34,281 nt of DNA from Saprospiraceae bacterium (GTDB lineage: Bacteria > Bacteroidota > Bacteroidia > Chitinophagales > Saprospiraceae): positions 1 to 34,281 of the forward strand of contig JAHDHH010000045.1 in NCBI GenBank assembly GCA_020631405.1, read 5' to 3'. The notes below the pieces were generated by a model. It did not search any database and was not told the origin of the DNA. It saw nothing but the letters and a program-made list of their open reading frames with translations. Within the stretch, counting starts at the first letter, position 1. The number at the start of each line of letters is the position of its first letter. Below, piece by piece: positions 26,601-34,281 of the stretch. The position numbers were made by a program, and so were the translations under genes.

Positions 26601-29600
26601 AAGTTATGATGCATGTGGAGCTCTCGCAGCTGGATCATGTAGTGCTACATTTGATGTAGATATAGTTGTTCAGGCAGGAGAGAGCCTAGATCCCAGTTTT
26701 ACGGCCGATCAGACTGCATGTCCTGGAGAATCAATCGCTTTAGACCCGACGGTCGATGGTGGTGTCTTTACTGGTCAAGGGGTGACAGATAACGGTTCAG
26801 GAACAGGAGGTACTTTTAGTGAAACTAACCCTGGAGAATATGTGGTAACCTACACTTTGGAATCATCCAATGGTTGTACCAATGCATACTCATTGATTAT
26901 AACGGTTGATGAAACTTCACCTGTCATGAATTGCCCTGCTGATCTAACAGTAGAGTGTGGTGCTGGGACAATGGAATCGGATATTACAAATTGGATAAAT
27001 GGCGTTACGGCTACCGACGATTGTGACATGATTACGGTCGATTCCGAACTCATTCAAACCGTAGAAATATGCGGTGCTTCTGGCTATAGAGTATATGAGT
27101 TTACAGCTGAAGATAATAGTGGCAATACGACAAGCTGTACGGCCAATGTCATAATGGAAGATACAAGCGATCCAGAATTAACCCAGCCTGCTGACATTAC
27201 AGTAGAGTGTGGAACCTTAATCAGCTCAGCCGCAGGCGGGCCACAAACGATCAATGCATGGCTAGAGGCCGTGTCAGCTACAGATGACTGTAGCGATGAG
27301 TTTGTTTTTACAAATAATTATGTCTCCAATGGATTTACAAATACCTGTGGAGATGCAGGTACTCAATCCGTTACTTTTGTTGTCGCTGATGAATGTGGCA
27401 ATAGTGATGAGGCAATGTCTACCATAACGATCGTAGATTCTACGCCTCCGGTCATTATGTGTGCTGCAGATATAACACTACAATGTGGTGATGTTAATAA
27501 TGCTGCGATCGTCAATAATTGGTTGAATAGTCCAATGGCTACTGATAATTGCGGTGATGTCTCGGTATCTAATGATTTTACCGCTTTGCCGACGACATGC
27601 AATCAAGATGTAACAGTGACATTTACAGTAGTAGGTAATTGTGACGGGATGACAGTGACTTGTAGTGCGACGATATCCATTGTCGATTCTGAGAAGCCTG
27701 TGATAATGACTGTGCCTACAGACTTAATCGTAGAGTGTGATGGTACAGCTGATCCTAGTGGTGCTATTGCTGCATGGCTTATAGATGCTGGGGGTATGAT
27801 AGTAACTGATAATTGTGATACTAACCCGGAGATTGCAGCTCAGGCGGGAACATCAGTAGATAACTGTGGGTCTACCACGACTACTCCATATACATTTACG
27901 GCAGAGGACGAATGTGGTAATACCATTAGCGAAGTGGCCAATTTGATCATTCAAGACACCACAGCCCCGACTCTTACGGCACCGACTGCTGCCAGTGTGA
28001 CTTGCGAAAACGAAGATGTTAGCACTTGGGCAAATACGGTATCAGCTACCGACGTGGGCACTTGTAATACTGTCACGACTAATTTTGCTCTAGTATCCGA
28101 AACGACCAATTGTTCAGCCGGCGGATGGACTACCATATATACCTATACATTTACAGCTGAAGATGCTTGTAATAATGCTGCTACTCCGATCAATGCAACT
28201 TATACAGTTGTAGATGATGAGGCTCCAGTGTTTGCTCCAGCTGCTGACTTGACGCTATCTTGTGGAGATGATTATTCTGCCTTGATCCTGTCTTGGACTC
28301 AGAGTATTTCTGCTACCGACAATTGTAATAGTGTAAGCATTACGAACGATTATGATGGTTCTTTACCAGAGGAATGTGGTGATGCTACTGGTGTTTCTGT
28401 GACCTTCACGGCTAAAGATGGGTGCTTGCCTTCGACGCTGGATCTTAATATTATACAGAGTGTAGAGAACACTCCACCTACCATTCAGTGTCCTGTAGAT
28501 TTGACACTGGAGTGCAATGATGCATCGAATCCTACATTGATAGATAATTGGTTGGCATTAGCCACTGGAAGTGATACGTGTGGAGATGTAGTGATTACCA
28601 ATAACTTTACATCAATGCTTAATCTAGATTGTGCTAGTGCAAGTGGTACTTTGGTGACTTTCACAGCCACTAATGATTGTGATAATACAGCAACATGTAC
28701 AGCATCGATTATATTGATTGACGAGGAAGATCCTACGATTCTCAACTTTCCAATAGATAAAATTGTAGAGTGTGATGCAAGTAATTTAGGGACAGAATTG
28801 ACAAATTGGCTAGCGGATATGGGTGGAGCAAGTGCGACAGATAATTGTGATACTGACTTGATGTGGTCTAGTGCTGCTCAGGCAGTAGATTCACAATGTG
28901 GCAATACATCTATCACCCCTTACATCTTTACAGTTACAGATGCTTGTGGAAATACAGCAACGGCATTAGCCAATTTTATTACAGAAGATACCTCGGCCCC
29001 TTCACTCGTCGTACCTACAGATTTGACTACAGTCGAATGCGATGGTGCAGGCAATACGGCAGCGTTAAATACCTGGTTGTCTACTGTTAGTGGAAGTGAC
29101 ACGTGCTCCGATGATGTGGTAATTACGACTATCTTAGAAAATACAATCAGTGGATGTGGAGATACACAGACACTAGTTTATAGATTTATGGCAGAGGATG
29201 ATTGTGGCAATACGACGGTTGGTCATTCGACATTCGTCATAGAAGATACAGAGGAGCCGATGATTACTTGTCCAGCAAGTGATTTAGCATTAGAATGCGG
29301 AAACCCTAATAATATCAATTTAGTAGCAGCATGGTTATCTACCGTCACGGCTAGTGATGACTGTAGTGGTGTAAGTATTACGAATAATTTTGTGGCTATA
29401 CCTACTATCTTAGCTTGCAATGGAGGAAGTGTAACCATTACATTTACAGCAACAGATGATTGCGGTAATGTAGAGACATGTGATGCAGATATTACAGTAA
29501 ATGATACTCAAGCTCCTACGTTTTTAGCTTGCCCTTCAGATCTTACATTAAATACAGATGGAGAGTGTGGAAATACGCCGGTGTTTAGTGCTCCAGTAGC

Positions 29601-32600
29601 GATTGATAATTGTGATGTTACGGTTGCACAGACTGATGGTATGCCTAGTGGTACGCCATTGGCCTTGGGTATGCATACGATAGAATACACAGCGACGGAT
29701 GCTTGTGGATTGACAGCCACATGTAGTTGGACAATTACGGTAGTAGATGTGGAAGCTCCCTTAGTGCTTTGCCCAAGTGGTGATGTAGTAAGATGTGTCA
29801 ATACAGATCCATGCGAGTGGACAAGTGACGCTTCAGTAGCTCCATCGATTGACATCGAAAATTGTCCTGGTTACAGTGTTGTCTACGCCATCGGAGGAGA
29901 TACGCCTGCTACTACAGGGAATGCTGACGCTACAGGCGAAGTATTTATGTTAGGAACAAGTACCCTTACTTATACGATTACAGATGGCAGTGGCAATACA
30001 AGTTCATGTACATTCAATGTAGTTGTAGAAGATTGTCAAGCTCCGACGATTACAACCTGTCCAGCAGATATTACAGTAACCTGTGGAGATGCTACAGCAA
30101 CCTCCATTTCAACATGGCAGTCGACAGCAATGAGTACAGACCTATGTGATTCGGATGTAGATATTACTGCATTGCTATTCAATACCATTTCAGGCTGTGG
30201 TGCCACGAGTACAGAGGTATATTTATTTACAGCTACCGATGATGCTGGCAATACAACTACCTGCTTATCAAGTTATACCATTGAGGATATCTCAATGCCT
30301 AGTATTGTCTGTCCAGCGGAGACTTTAGTATTAGAATGTGGTAATCCACAAAATGATGCCTTAATTGCTGATTGGTTGGCTACGGCAAGTGCTACAGATG
30401 GATGTAATACACCGACATTGACACATAATTTTACAGTACTTCCTACAGATTTAGTATGTGAAGGAGGTGGAAGTGTGACGGTGACATTCACCGCTGAGGA
30501 CGAGTGTGGTAACATCAGCACCTGCCCTGTAGATATTACTGTAAATGATACTCAAGCTCCAGTATTTGCAAATTGTCCAGCAAATATTACATTGAATACA
30601 GATGGAGAATGTGGAGCGACACCGATATTTAGTACACCTACAGCCACGGATAACTGTGAAGTAGTAGTGACACAAACATCTATGTTAGGAAGTGGTGACG
30701 AATTCCCACTCGGAATGACTACTGTAGAGTTTACAGCCACGGATCGATGTGGTCTGACAGCTACCTGTTCTTGGACTATTACGGTGGTTGATGTAGCGGG
30801 GCCATTGGTGTTCTGCCCGAGTACAGATGTTGTCAAGTGTGTAAATGAGGGAATCTGCACATGGACAAGTGATATAGATGTATCACCAAGATTGGACTTA
30901 GATAATTGTCCATATACGGTTACCTATAATGTGACAGGACAAACAACGGCAAGTGGCAATGATGACGCAAGTGGGGTAGTCTTCAATTTAGGAACTAGTA
31001 CTGTAAGTTATACGATAACAGATAGCAGTAATAATACAAGTACCTGTAGCTTTGATGTAGTAGTGGAGGATTGTGAAGATCCTATACTAACCTGTGCAGA
31101 TGATATTACTGTGACATGTGGAGACCCTCTGGCAATGACAGTGGAAGCATGGCAAGCGACAGCTTCGGCTACTGACAACTGTGATATGACTGCAAGTGTT
31201 ACCGCAGAATTGTATAATACAATATCAGGCTGTGGAGCTACCAATACAGAAGTTTACCTCTTTACCGCCACAGATATAGCAGGAAATACAAGTACTTGCC
31301 TCGCAAGTTATACGATAGAAGATACGACACTGCCAGACTTAGTCTGTCCTGCTGCAACACTTGAATTAGAATGTGGAGATGCCAATAATGACAATCTCAT
31401 CGCAGCCTGGTTAGCTACGGCTACAGCTACGGATAATTGTGATGCTCCAGTGATTACGCATAATTATGTAGCACCACCACTAGGCTTTACTTGTGAAGGG
31501 TTTGGATTGATTACGGTAGTATTTACGGCTACAGATGCTTGTGGAAATATAAGTATGTGCTCTGCAGATATTACGATTAATGATACTGAAGTGCCTACCA
31601 TTGATTGTCCTGATGATCTTGTACTAAGTTGTAACAATGTCAACAATTCAGCACTTATCGCCAATTGGTTGACATTAGCGACTGGGGATGATAGTTGTAC
31701 GGATATAGTGGTGACTCATAATTACGACAATACGCTATCTCTAGATTGTACAAGTGCAAGTGGTACTGTAGTGACGTTTACAGCTATGGATGAGTGTGAT
31801 AATACGGTGACGTGTACAGCATCTATCATTTTAGATGATGACGAAGTTCCTGTCATTACAACATTGCCTAATGACTTCACTATTGAATGTAGTAATGAAA
31901 ATGAGTCTATTTTACTTGGGGCATGGTTGACCACCAGAGGTGGAGCAGAAGCTTCAGATAATTGCGATTCAGAATTGTCTTGGAGTAATCAGCCTTTGAT
32001 GGAGATTCTAGAATGTGGTCAGACAGGAACAGCACCCTATATGTTTACGGTGACAGATGATTGTGGTAATACTGCCACAGCAATAGCAAGTTTTATAACA
32101 GTAGATACAGAGGCTCCTAGTTTGGATTTACCAGTGGATATGACAGTAGAGTGCGACGGAGCTGGGAATACAGCAGCCTTATCAGGATGGCTATTGACTG
32201 CCGATGGTGAAGATACCTGTTCGGATGTTGATGTAGATTATTATATAGAAAATACGATCAGTGGTTGCGGTGACGGAGAAGCATTTGTTTACAGATTTAT
32301 TGTCACGGATGATTGTGGCAATAGTGTATCAGACATTGCTACATTTACTATCGTCGATAGTACAGCTCCGACATTGGTTTGTCCTGCAGCTCCATTAAAC
32401 TTAGAGTGTGGTAACCCGAATAATGACAACCTCATCGCAGCATGGCTATCTACTGCTACTGCTACGGATGATTGCAGTTCTCCAGTAGTGGCGAATAACT
32501 ATGTCTCAATTCCAGTAGACCTTGTCTGCGAAGGAGGAGGTGTAGTAAGTGTGACGTTTACCGCTATCGATGACTGTGGGAATGACACTGTATGCTCACA

Positions 32601-34281
32601 AAATATTACAATTAACGATACTACACCACCAAGCTTTATTACTTGTCCAGAAAACATCACACTCAATACAGATGGTGCATGTGGTAATACCCCAATATTT
32701 AGTGCTCCTGTAGCTACGGATAATTGTGGAGTGACTGTAACCCAAACGATGGGTAGAGCAAGTGGTACAGAATTTCCGCTTGGTGTGGAATTCATAGAGT
32801 TTACCGCAACAGATGCTTGTGGATTACAGGCGACATGTAGCTGGACGATTACAGTAGTAGATATCACGGGTCCATTAATTTTCTGTCCAAGTACAGATGT
32901 AGTTAAGTGTGCAGATATTGGCACTTGTGAGTGGATGAGTGACATAGATGTATCACCTAGATTAGATATAGATAACTGTCCAGATCATACGATTACGTAT
33001 GCCATTACCGGAGCTACATCTGGCACTGGAACTGATGATGCGACAGGCGATGTTTTTGAATTAGGAATCAGTACTGTGACATATACCATTACTGACGGTA
33101 GCAATAATACCAGTACTTGTAGTTTTGATGTAATTGTCGAGGATTGCGAAAGTCCAACACTGACTTGTGCTAGTGATATAACGGTGACGTGTGGAGATCC
33201 TGCAGCTACTTCAGTGAGTACCTGGCAGGGTACGGCAAGTGCTACGGATATTTGTGATTTAACAGTAGCAGTAGAAGCTCAATTGTTTAATTCAGTTTCT
33301 TCCTGTGGAGGTACGAGTACTGAGATTTATCTCTATACTGCAACAGATGCAGCTGGGAATACAAGTACTTGCCTTGCGAGTTATACGATAGAAGATACTA
33401 CTCCTCCAGACATAGTATGTCCGGCTGCAACACTAGAGTTGGAGTGTGGAGATCCAGAAAATAATAACTTAATCGCAGCATGGCTGGCATCAGTGTCTGC
33501 GACAGATGATTGTGATAATCCATCTATTACCAATAATTTTGTAGGCCTACCTACTGACTTAGTATGTCAAGGAGGTGGGGTGTTAATTGTAAACTTTACT
33601 GCAGAGGATGCTTGTGGTAACATCTCAGGCTGTTCAGCAAATATTACAGTAAATGATGATACACCACCAATATTTGATTATTGTCCTATTGATGTAACCT
33701 TCAATACTGATGGAGAATGTGGCAATACACCGATATTTAGTACACCATCGATAAGTGATAATTGCAATGCATCAGTATCTCAGACGATGGGTCTATCTAG
33801 TGGGACAGTATTCCCATTAGGGACAACAACGATAGAATTTACGGCTATAGATTCATGTGGTAACACGGCAATATGTACGTGGGATATCACCATTCAAGAC
33901 ATAGAAAACCCTACAATTGAGTGTCCGAGTGTGGATATTGTAAAGTGTACAGATCCTGGAACTTGTCTTTGGGTAAGTGATAATTCTGTAGCACCGATTG
34001 TGGATATAGAAAACTGCCCAGGATATACAATCACTTATGCAATAACGGGAGCTACTAGCTCATCTGGAGATAATGATGCAACAGGAGAAGAATTTGCCTT
34101 AGGAACGAGCACACTTACCTATACTATTGTAGATGGAAGCAACAATCAAACTTCTTGTTCTTTTGATATCATTATAGAAGATTGCAATGATCCAGTACTC
34201 ACTTGTGCAGATGATATTACAGTAAGCTGTGGAGACCCTATGGCAATGACTGTGGCAGCTTGGCAAGCGACAGCTACGGCT
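23629..34281 (+). CDS. Giant secreted HYR-repeat surface protein (3' end outside window)
   Basis: An uninterrupted frame of 3,551 codons runs from ATG 23629 to the right edge. A signal peptide (about 1-29, ending CSITLSAQ) is followed by a unique Cys-rich region (30-1,095) with Ig/PKD-like stretches (GGTLSGPGISGSTFDPF, GEYVVTYTLESSNGC). From about residue 1,096 onward there are about 29 HYR-type domains of roughly 75-90 residues, with hallmarks CPAxxTVECG, ATDNC, FTATDxCGNxxxC and linkers such as DTxAP. Each has several Cys, suggesting disulfides in an exported protein. A T9SS sorting domain is expected at the missing C-terminus, by analogy with the 2,102-residue protein encoded upstream. It is probably an adhesin or a fibrous surface layer component; no enzyme motif is seen. 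The long minus-strand frames inside it are shadows of the repeats. Confidence 0.9.
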   Translation, partial: MCITINNFKVLRSIFILCVLFCSITLSAQISCDDSGVPAFNSQPCTSGNHVGSLISTRDPGENFLSTVIATDSGGGDILLVNDGTEYCDENGLTGFSTEGPDLNIEIQVPVTKRSSCASATLSITLRGDFNNSCEVAYIVNECDVIIAQSLLTGLPESDKCDIIFPLSVMIPAADMAEAAADGVINFQIRTPSFNPNCCQGSDVDATCGGGSAPDCNGDGNRDGNCLAFSSLEWPITTAVFGGTLNSTNEVVCPGESVEIDVLQDLLFVDPVGLGDGNDNTGTYHLDFYYGGGPNPPNPYDTNLGGTAGDVVNAYTVNGVSQNPQVNIVNMGGVGVQDHSNTNAPLAFGGGDLPSNTLIEVVGSVWVDGDIEPSAVGFCTGDIIGCTFTTSYVSFVLLDPITATATCQPCAAGPGNDTNIGVVTISGFDGGLPDYDDTLYELQATGGTLSSTTADVGGSVTLTLDPNQHNWSVTILDDEGCEHFLSGNCGIDILPEINMPNFVCVDAGAISVSTSPAGGTLSGPGISGSTFDPFTAGTGQHTITYTITEDGCTAVEELDIFVDACSGCSDPTTSITCNINYVTQDNNLNIDGGSYNTLDDGAGGICGRPIGTTDLCLFNVFIDKCGDVDLIAKFTDNTLDPNDIDAYVWGPFDNLPDEITDLTPANNIVCQPDVATTEGVPFSIDCAEVGMFYVIGVADFTGEGGGNNVFIGQTNVTEAGAGAILGCTVPDPILTADDVSVCQGETISVVVNSDNVPFTCEGTLTIYEDPNGITEAGTSGSLTLAPGCYEYYVACVPTGDCVCELDYIPVKIFVDDLVTIPMTMNIDNACGDYSQVTSETITYNQQVLFPGSDPSGQLSVSVLDDQTGAAITNVVDEYVKIDGAGCYEVEYTIGADQCGGPNTETTYIRRTISPEPNFTIQDQVCLPSNSDTDGVILTPTVNSPGAAYDALVERTWSIVEVGSGAAFADLSVAEVELTEEGTYTLRLTETISYDACGALAAGSCSATFDVDIVVQAGESLDPSFTADQTACPGESIALDPTVDGGVFTGQGVTDNGSGTGGTFSETNPGEYVVTYTLESSNGCTNAYSLIITVDETSPVMNCPADLTVECGAGTMESDITNWINGVTATDDCDMITVDSELIQTVEICGASGYRVYEFTAEDNSGNTTSCTANVIMEDTSDPELTQPADITVECGTLISSAAGGPQTINAWLEAVSATDDCSDEFVFTNNYVSNGFTNTCGDAGTQSVTFVVADECGNSDEAMSTITIVDSTPPVIMCAADITLQCGDVNNAAIVNNWLNSPMATDNCGDVSVSNDFTALPTTCNQDVTVTFTVVGNCDGMTVTCSATISIVDSEKPVIMTVPTDLIVECDGTADPSGAIAAWLIDAGGMIVTDNCDTNPEIAAQAGTSVDNCGSTTTTPYTFTAEDECGNTISEVANLIIQDTTAPTLTAPTAASVTCENEDVSTWANTVSATDVGTCNTVTTNFALVSETTNCSAGGWTTIYTYTFTAEDACNNAATPINATYTVVDDEAPVFAPAADLTLSCGDDYSALILSWTQSISATDNCNSVSITNDYDGSLPEECGDATGVSVTFTAKDGCLPSTLDLNIIQSVENTPPTIQCPVDLTLECNDASNPTLIDNWLALATGSDTCGDVVITNNFTSMLNLDCASASGTLVTFTATNDCDNTATCTASIILIDEEDPTILNFPIDKIVECDASNLGTELTNWLADMGGASATDNCDTDLMWSSAAQAVDSQCGNTSITPYIFTVTDACGNTATALANFITEDTSAPSLVVPTDLTTVECDGAGNTAALNTWLSTVSGSDTCSDDVVITTILENTISGCGDTQTLVYRFMAEDDCGNTTVGHSTFVIEDTEEPMITCPASDLALECGNPNNINLVAAWLSTVTASDDCSGVSITNNFVAIPTILACNGGSVTITFTATDDCGNVETCDADITVNDTQAPTFLACPSDLTLNTDGECGNTPVFSAPVAIDNCDVTVAQTDGMPSGTPLALGMHTIEYTATDACGLTATCSWTITVVDVEAPLVLCPSGDVVRCVNTDPCEWTSDASVAPSIDIENCPGYSVVYAIGGDTPATTGNADATGEVFMLGTSTLTYTITDGSGNTSSCTFNVVVEDCQAPTITTCPADITVTCGDATATSISTWQSTAMSTDLCDSDVDITALLFNTISGCGATSTEVYLFTATDDAGNTTTCLSSYTIEDISMPSIVCPAETLVLECGNPQNDALIADWLATASATDGCNTPTLTHNFTVLPTDLVCEGGGSVTVTFTAEDECGNISTCPVDITVNDTQAPVFANCPANITLNTDGECGATPIFSTPTATDNCEVVVTQTSMLGSGDEFPLGMTTVEFTATDRCGLTATCSWTITVVDVAGPLVFCPSTDVVKCVNEGICTWTSDIDVSPRLDLDNCPYTVTYNVTGQTTASGNDDASGVVFNLGTSTVSYTITDSSNNTSTCSFDVVVEDCEDPILTCADDITVTCGDPLAMTVEAWQATASATDNCDMTASVTAELYNTISGCGATNTEVYLFTATDIAGNTSTCLASYTIEDTTLPDLVCPAATLELECGDANNDNLIAAWLATATATDNCDAPVITHNYVAPPLGFTCEGFGLITVVFTATDACGNISMCSADITINDTEVPTIDCPDDLVLSCNNVNNSALIANWLTLATGDDSCTDIVVTHNYDNTLSLDCTSASGTVVTFTAMDECDNTVTCTASIILDDDEVPVITTLPNDFTIECSNENESILLGAWLTTRGGAEASDNCDSELSWSNQPLMEILECGQTGTAPYMFTVTDDCGNTATAIASFITVDTEAPSLDLPVDMTVECDGAGNTAALSGWLLTADGEDTCSDVDVDYYIENTISGCGDGEAFVYRFIVTDDCGNSVSDIATFTIVDSTAPTLVCPAAPLNLECGNPNNDNLIAAWLSTATATDDCSSPVVANNYVSIPVDLVCEGGGVVSVTFTAIDDCGNDTVCSQNITINDTTPPSFITCPENITLNTDGACGNTPIFSAPVATDNCGVTVTQTMGRASGTEFPLGVEFIEFTATDACGLQATCSWTITVVDITGPLIFCPSTDVVKCADIGTCEWMSDIDVSPRLDIDNCPDHTITYAITGATSGTGTDDATGDVFELGISTVTYTITDGSNNTSTCSFDVIVEDCESPTLTCASDITVTCGDPAATSVSTWQGTASATDICDLTVAVEAQLFNSVSSCGGTSTEIYLYTATDAAGNTSTCLASYTIEDTTPPDIVCPAATLELECGDPENNNLIAAWLASVSATDDCDNPSITNNFVGLPTDLVCQGGGVLIVNFTAEDACGNISGCSANITVNDDTPPIFDYCPIDVTFNTDGECGNTPIFSTPSISDNCNASVSQTMGLSSGTVFPLGTTTIEFTAIDSCGNTAICTWDITIQDIENPTIECPSVDIVKCTDPGTCLWVSDNSVAPIVDIENCPGYTITYAITGATSSSGDNDATGEEFALGTSTLTYTIVDGSNNQTSCSFDIIIEDCNDPVLTCADDITVSCGDPMAMTVAAWQATATA
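27442..28470 (+). repeat. Diverged ancestral copy of the HYR block
   Basis: Four domains here (starting at PPVIMCAADITLQCG) appear to correspond to X1-X2-X3-Y1 of the later super-repeat. The clearest match is the second: PTDLIVECDGTADPSG with TDNCDTN and TPYTFTAEDECGNT resembles X2 PIDKIVECDASN with TDNCDTD and TPYIFTVTDACGNT. Confidence 0.55.
28477..31593 (+). repeat. HYR super-repeat, copy A (1,039 codons)
   Basis: The domain order is X1-X2-X3, Y1-Y2-Y3-Y4, Y1-Y2-Y3-Y4, Y1. The Y quartets start (first CP of Y1) at 29269, 30310 and 31345, periods of 1,041 and 1,035 bp. Y1 carries ECGNPNN and WLxTATATD; Y2 carries LNTDGECG; Y3 carries KCVNxGxCxWTSD; Y4 carries TVTCGDP and NTISGCGA. Confidence 0.8.
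31594..34281 (+). repeat. HYR super-repeat, copy B (runs off the window)
   Basis: It begins 3,117 bp after copy A with the same CCTACCAT- opening and repeats the same order X1-X2-X3, Y quartet (from 32380), Y quartet (from 33418). The final bases at about 34193-34281 line up with 31080-31167 of copy A, mostly identical at DNA level. Confidence 0.8.

Noticed and set aside
32499..32945. 148-codon minus-strand frame, one of several similar ones in the giant gene
   Set aside because: The same antisense frame recurs in each HYR quartet because the coding repeat recurs; not an independent gene.
26905..34281. Regular repeats that might suggest a CRISPR array or satellite DNA
   Set aside because: The repeats are coding, diverged at third positions and have a period of domain size; there are no short identical repeats with unique spacers.

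Overview
The window looks like a chromosomal segment of a member of the Bacteroidota, most plausibly a Saprospira-like or flavobacterial marine type (lineage inferred, not proven). The evidence is a type IX secretion (T9SS) type A sorting domain, very large HYR and Ig-like repeat surface proteins, a Reg_prop/Y_Y_Y hybrid-style sensor kinase, TAnnTTTG-type -7 boxes, no clear Shine-Dalgarno sequences, and AT-rich DNA.

Region 1 (1-14366) reads as an envelope gene cluster flanked by its own two-component system. A response regulator receiver domain (minus strand, cut by the left edge) is divergent from a tightly overlapping three-gene operon: an outer-membrane barrel-like protein (577-2280), a 2,290-residue secreted protein with a TANFOR-like N-terminus and FN3-like domains (2270-9142), and a 680-residue tandem FN3 protein (9142-11184). 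A 992-residue beta-propeller sensor histidine kinase of the HisKA_3 (NarL/DegS) class follows (11388-14366). An identical GNRA-tetraloop hairpin sequence sits just upstream of the regulator/operon pair and again just after the kinase.

Region 2 (14439-20747) is one 2,102-residue T9SS cargo protein: receptor-L-like leucine-rich repeats, HYR-like domains, 14 Ig-like repeats with a five-unit higher-order duplication, one SprB-like repeat and a C-terminal sorting domain. A good terminator and a perfect -7 box separate it from a SulP-family anion transporter with a STAS domain (20928-22541).

Region 3 (22542-23628) is a small unstable locus: tRNA-Met(CAU), a GIY-YIG nuclease gene and a 185-bp exact direct repeat that copies the tRNA 5' end plus the nuclease 3' end. 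An 18-bp palindrome sits where the D-loop of the tRNA remnant should be. This is the most mobile-element-like part of the window.

Region 4 (23629-34281, running off the right edge) is a single open frame of at least 3,551 codons. It encodes a secreted giant protein with a Cys-rich N-terminal third and then about 29 HYR-type domains. The domains show nested periodicity: single domains, about 346-residue quartets and a 1,039-residue super-repeat.

Taken together, most of the DNA encodes the cell surface: probable adhesins or matrix proteins exported by Sec and T9SS, with a local two-component system as the likely controller of at least the first operon (inference).
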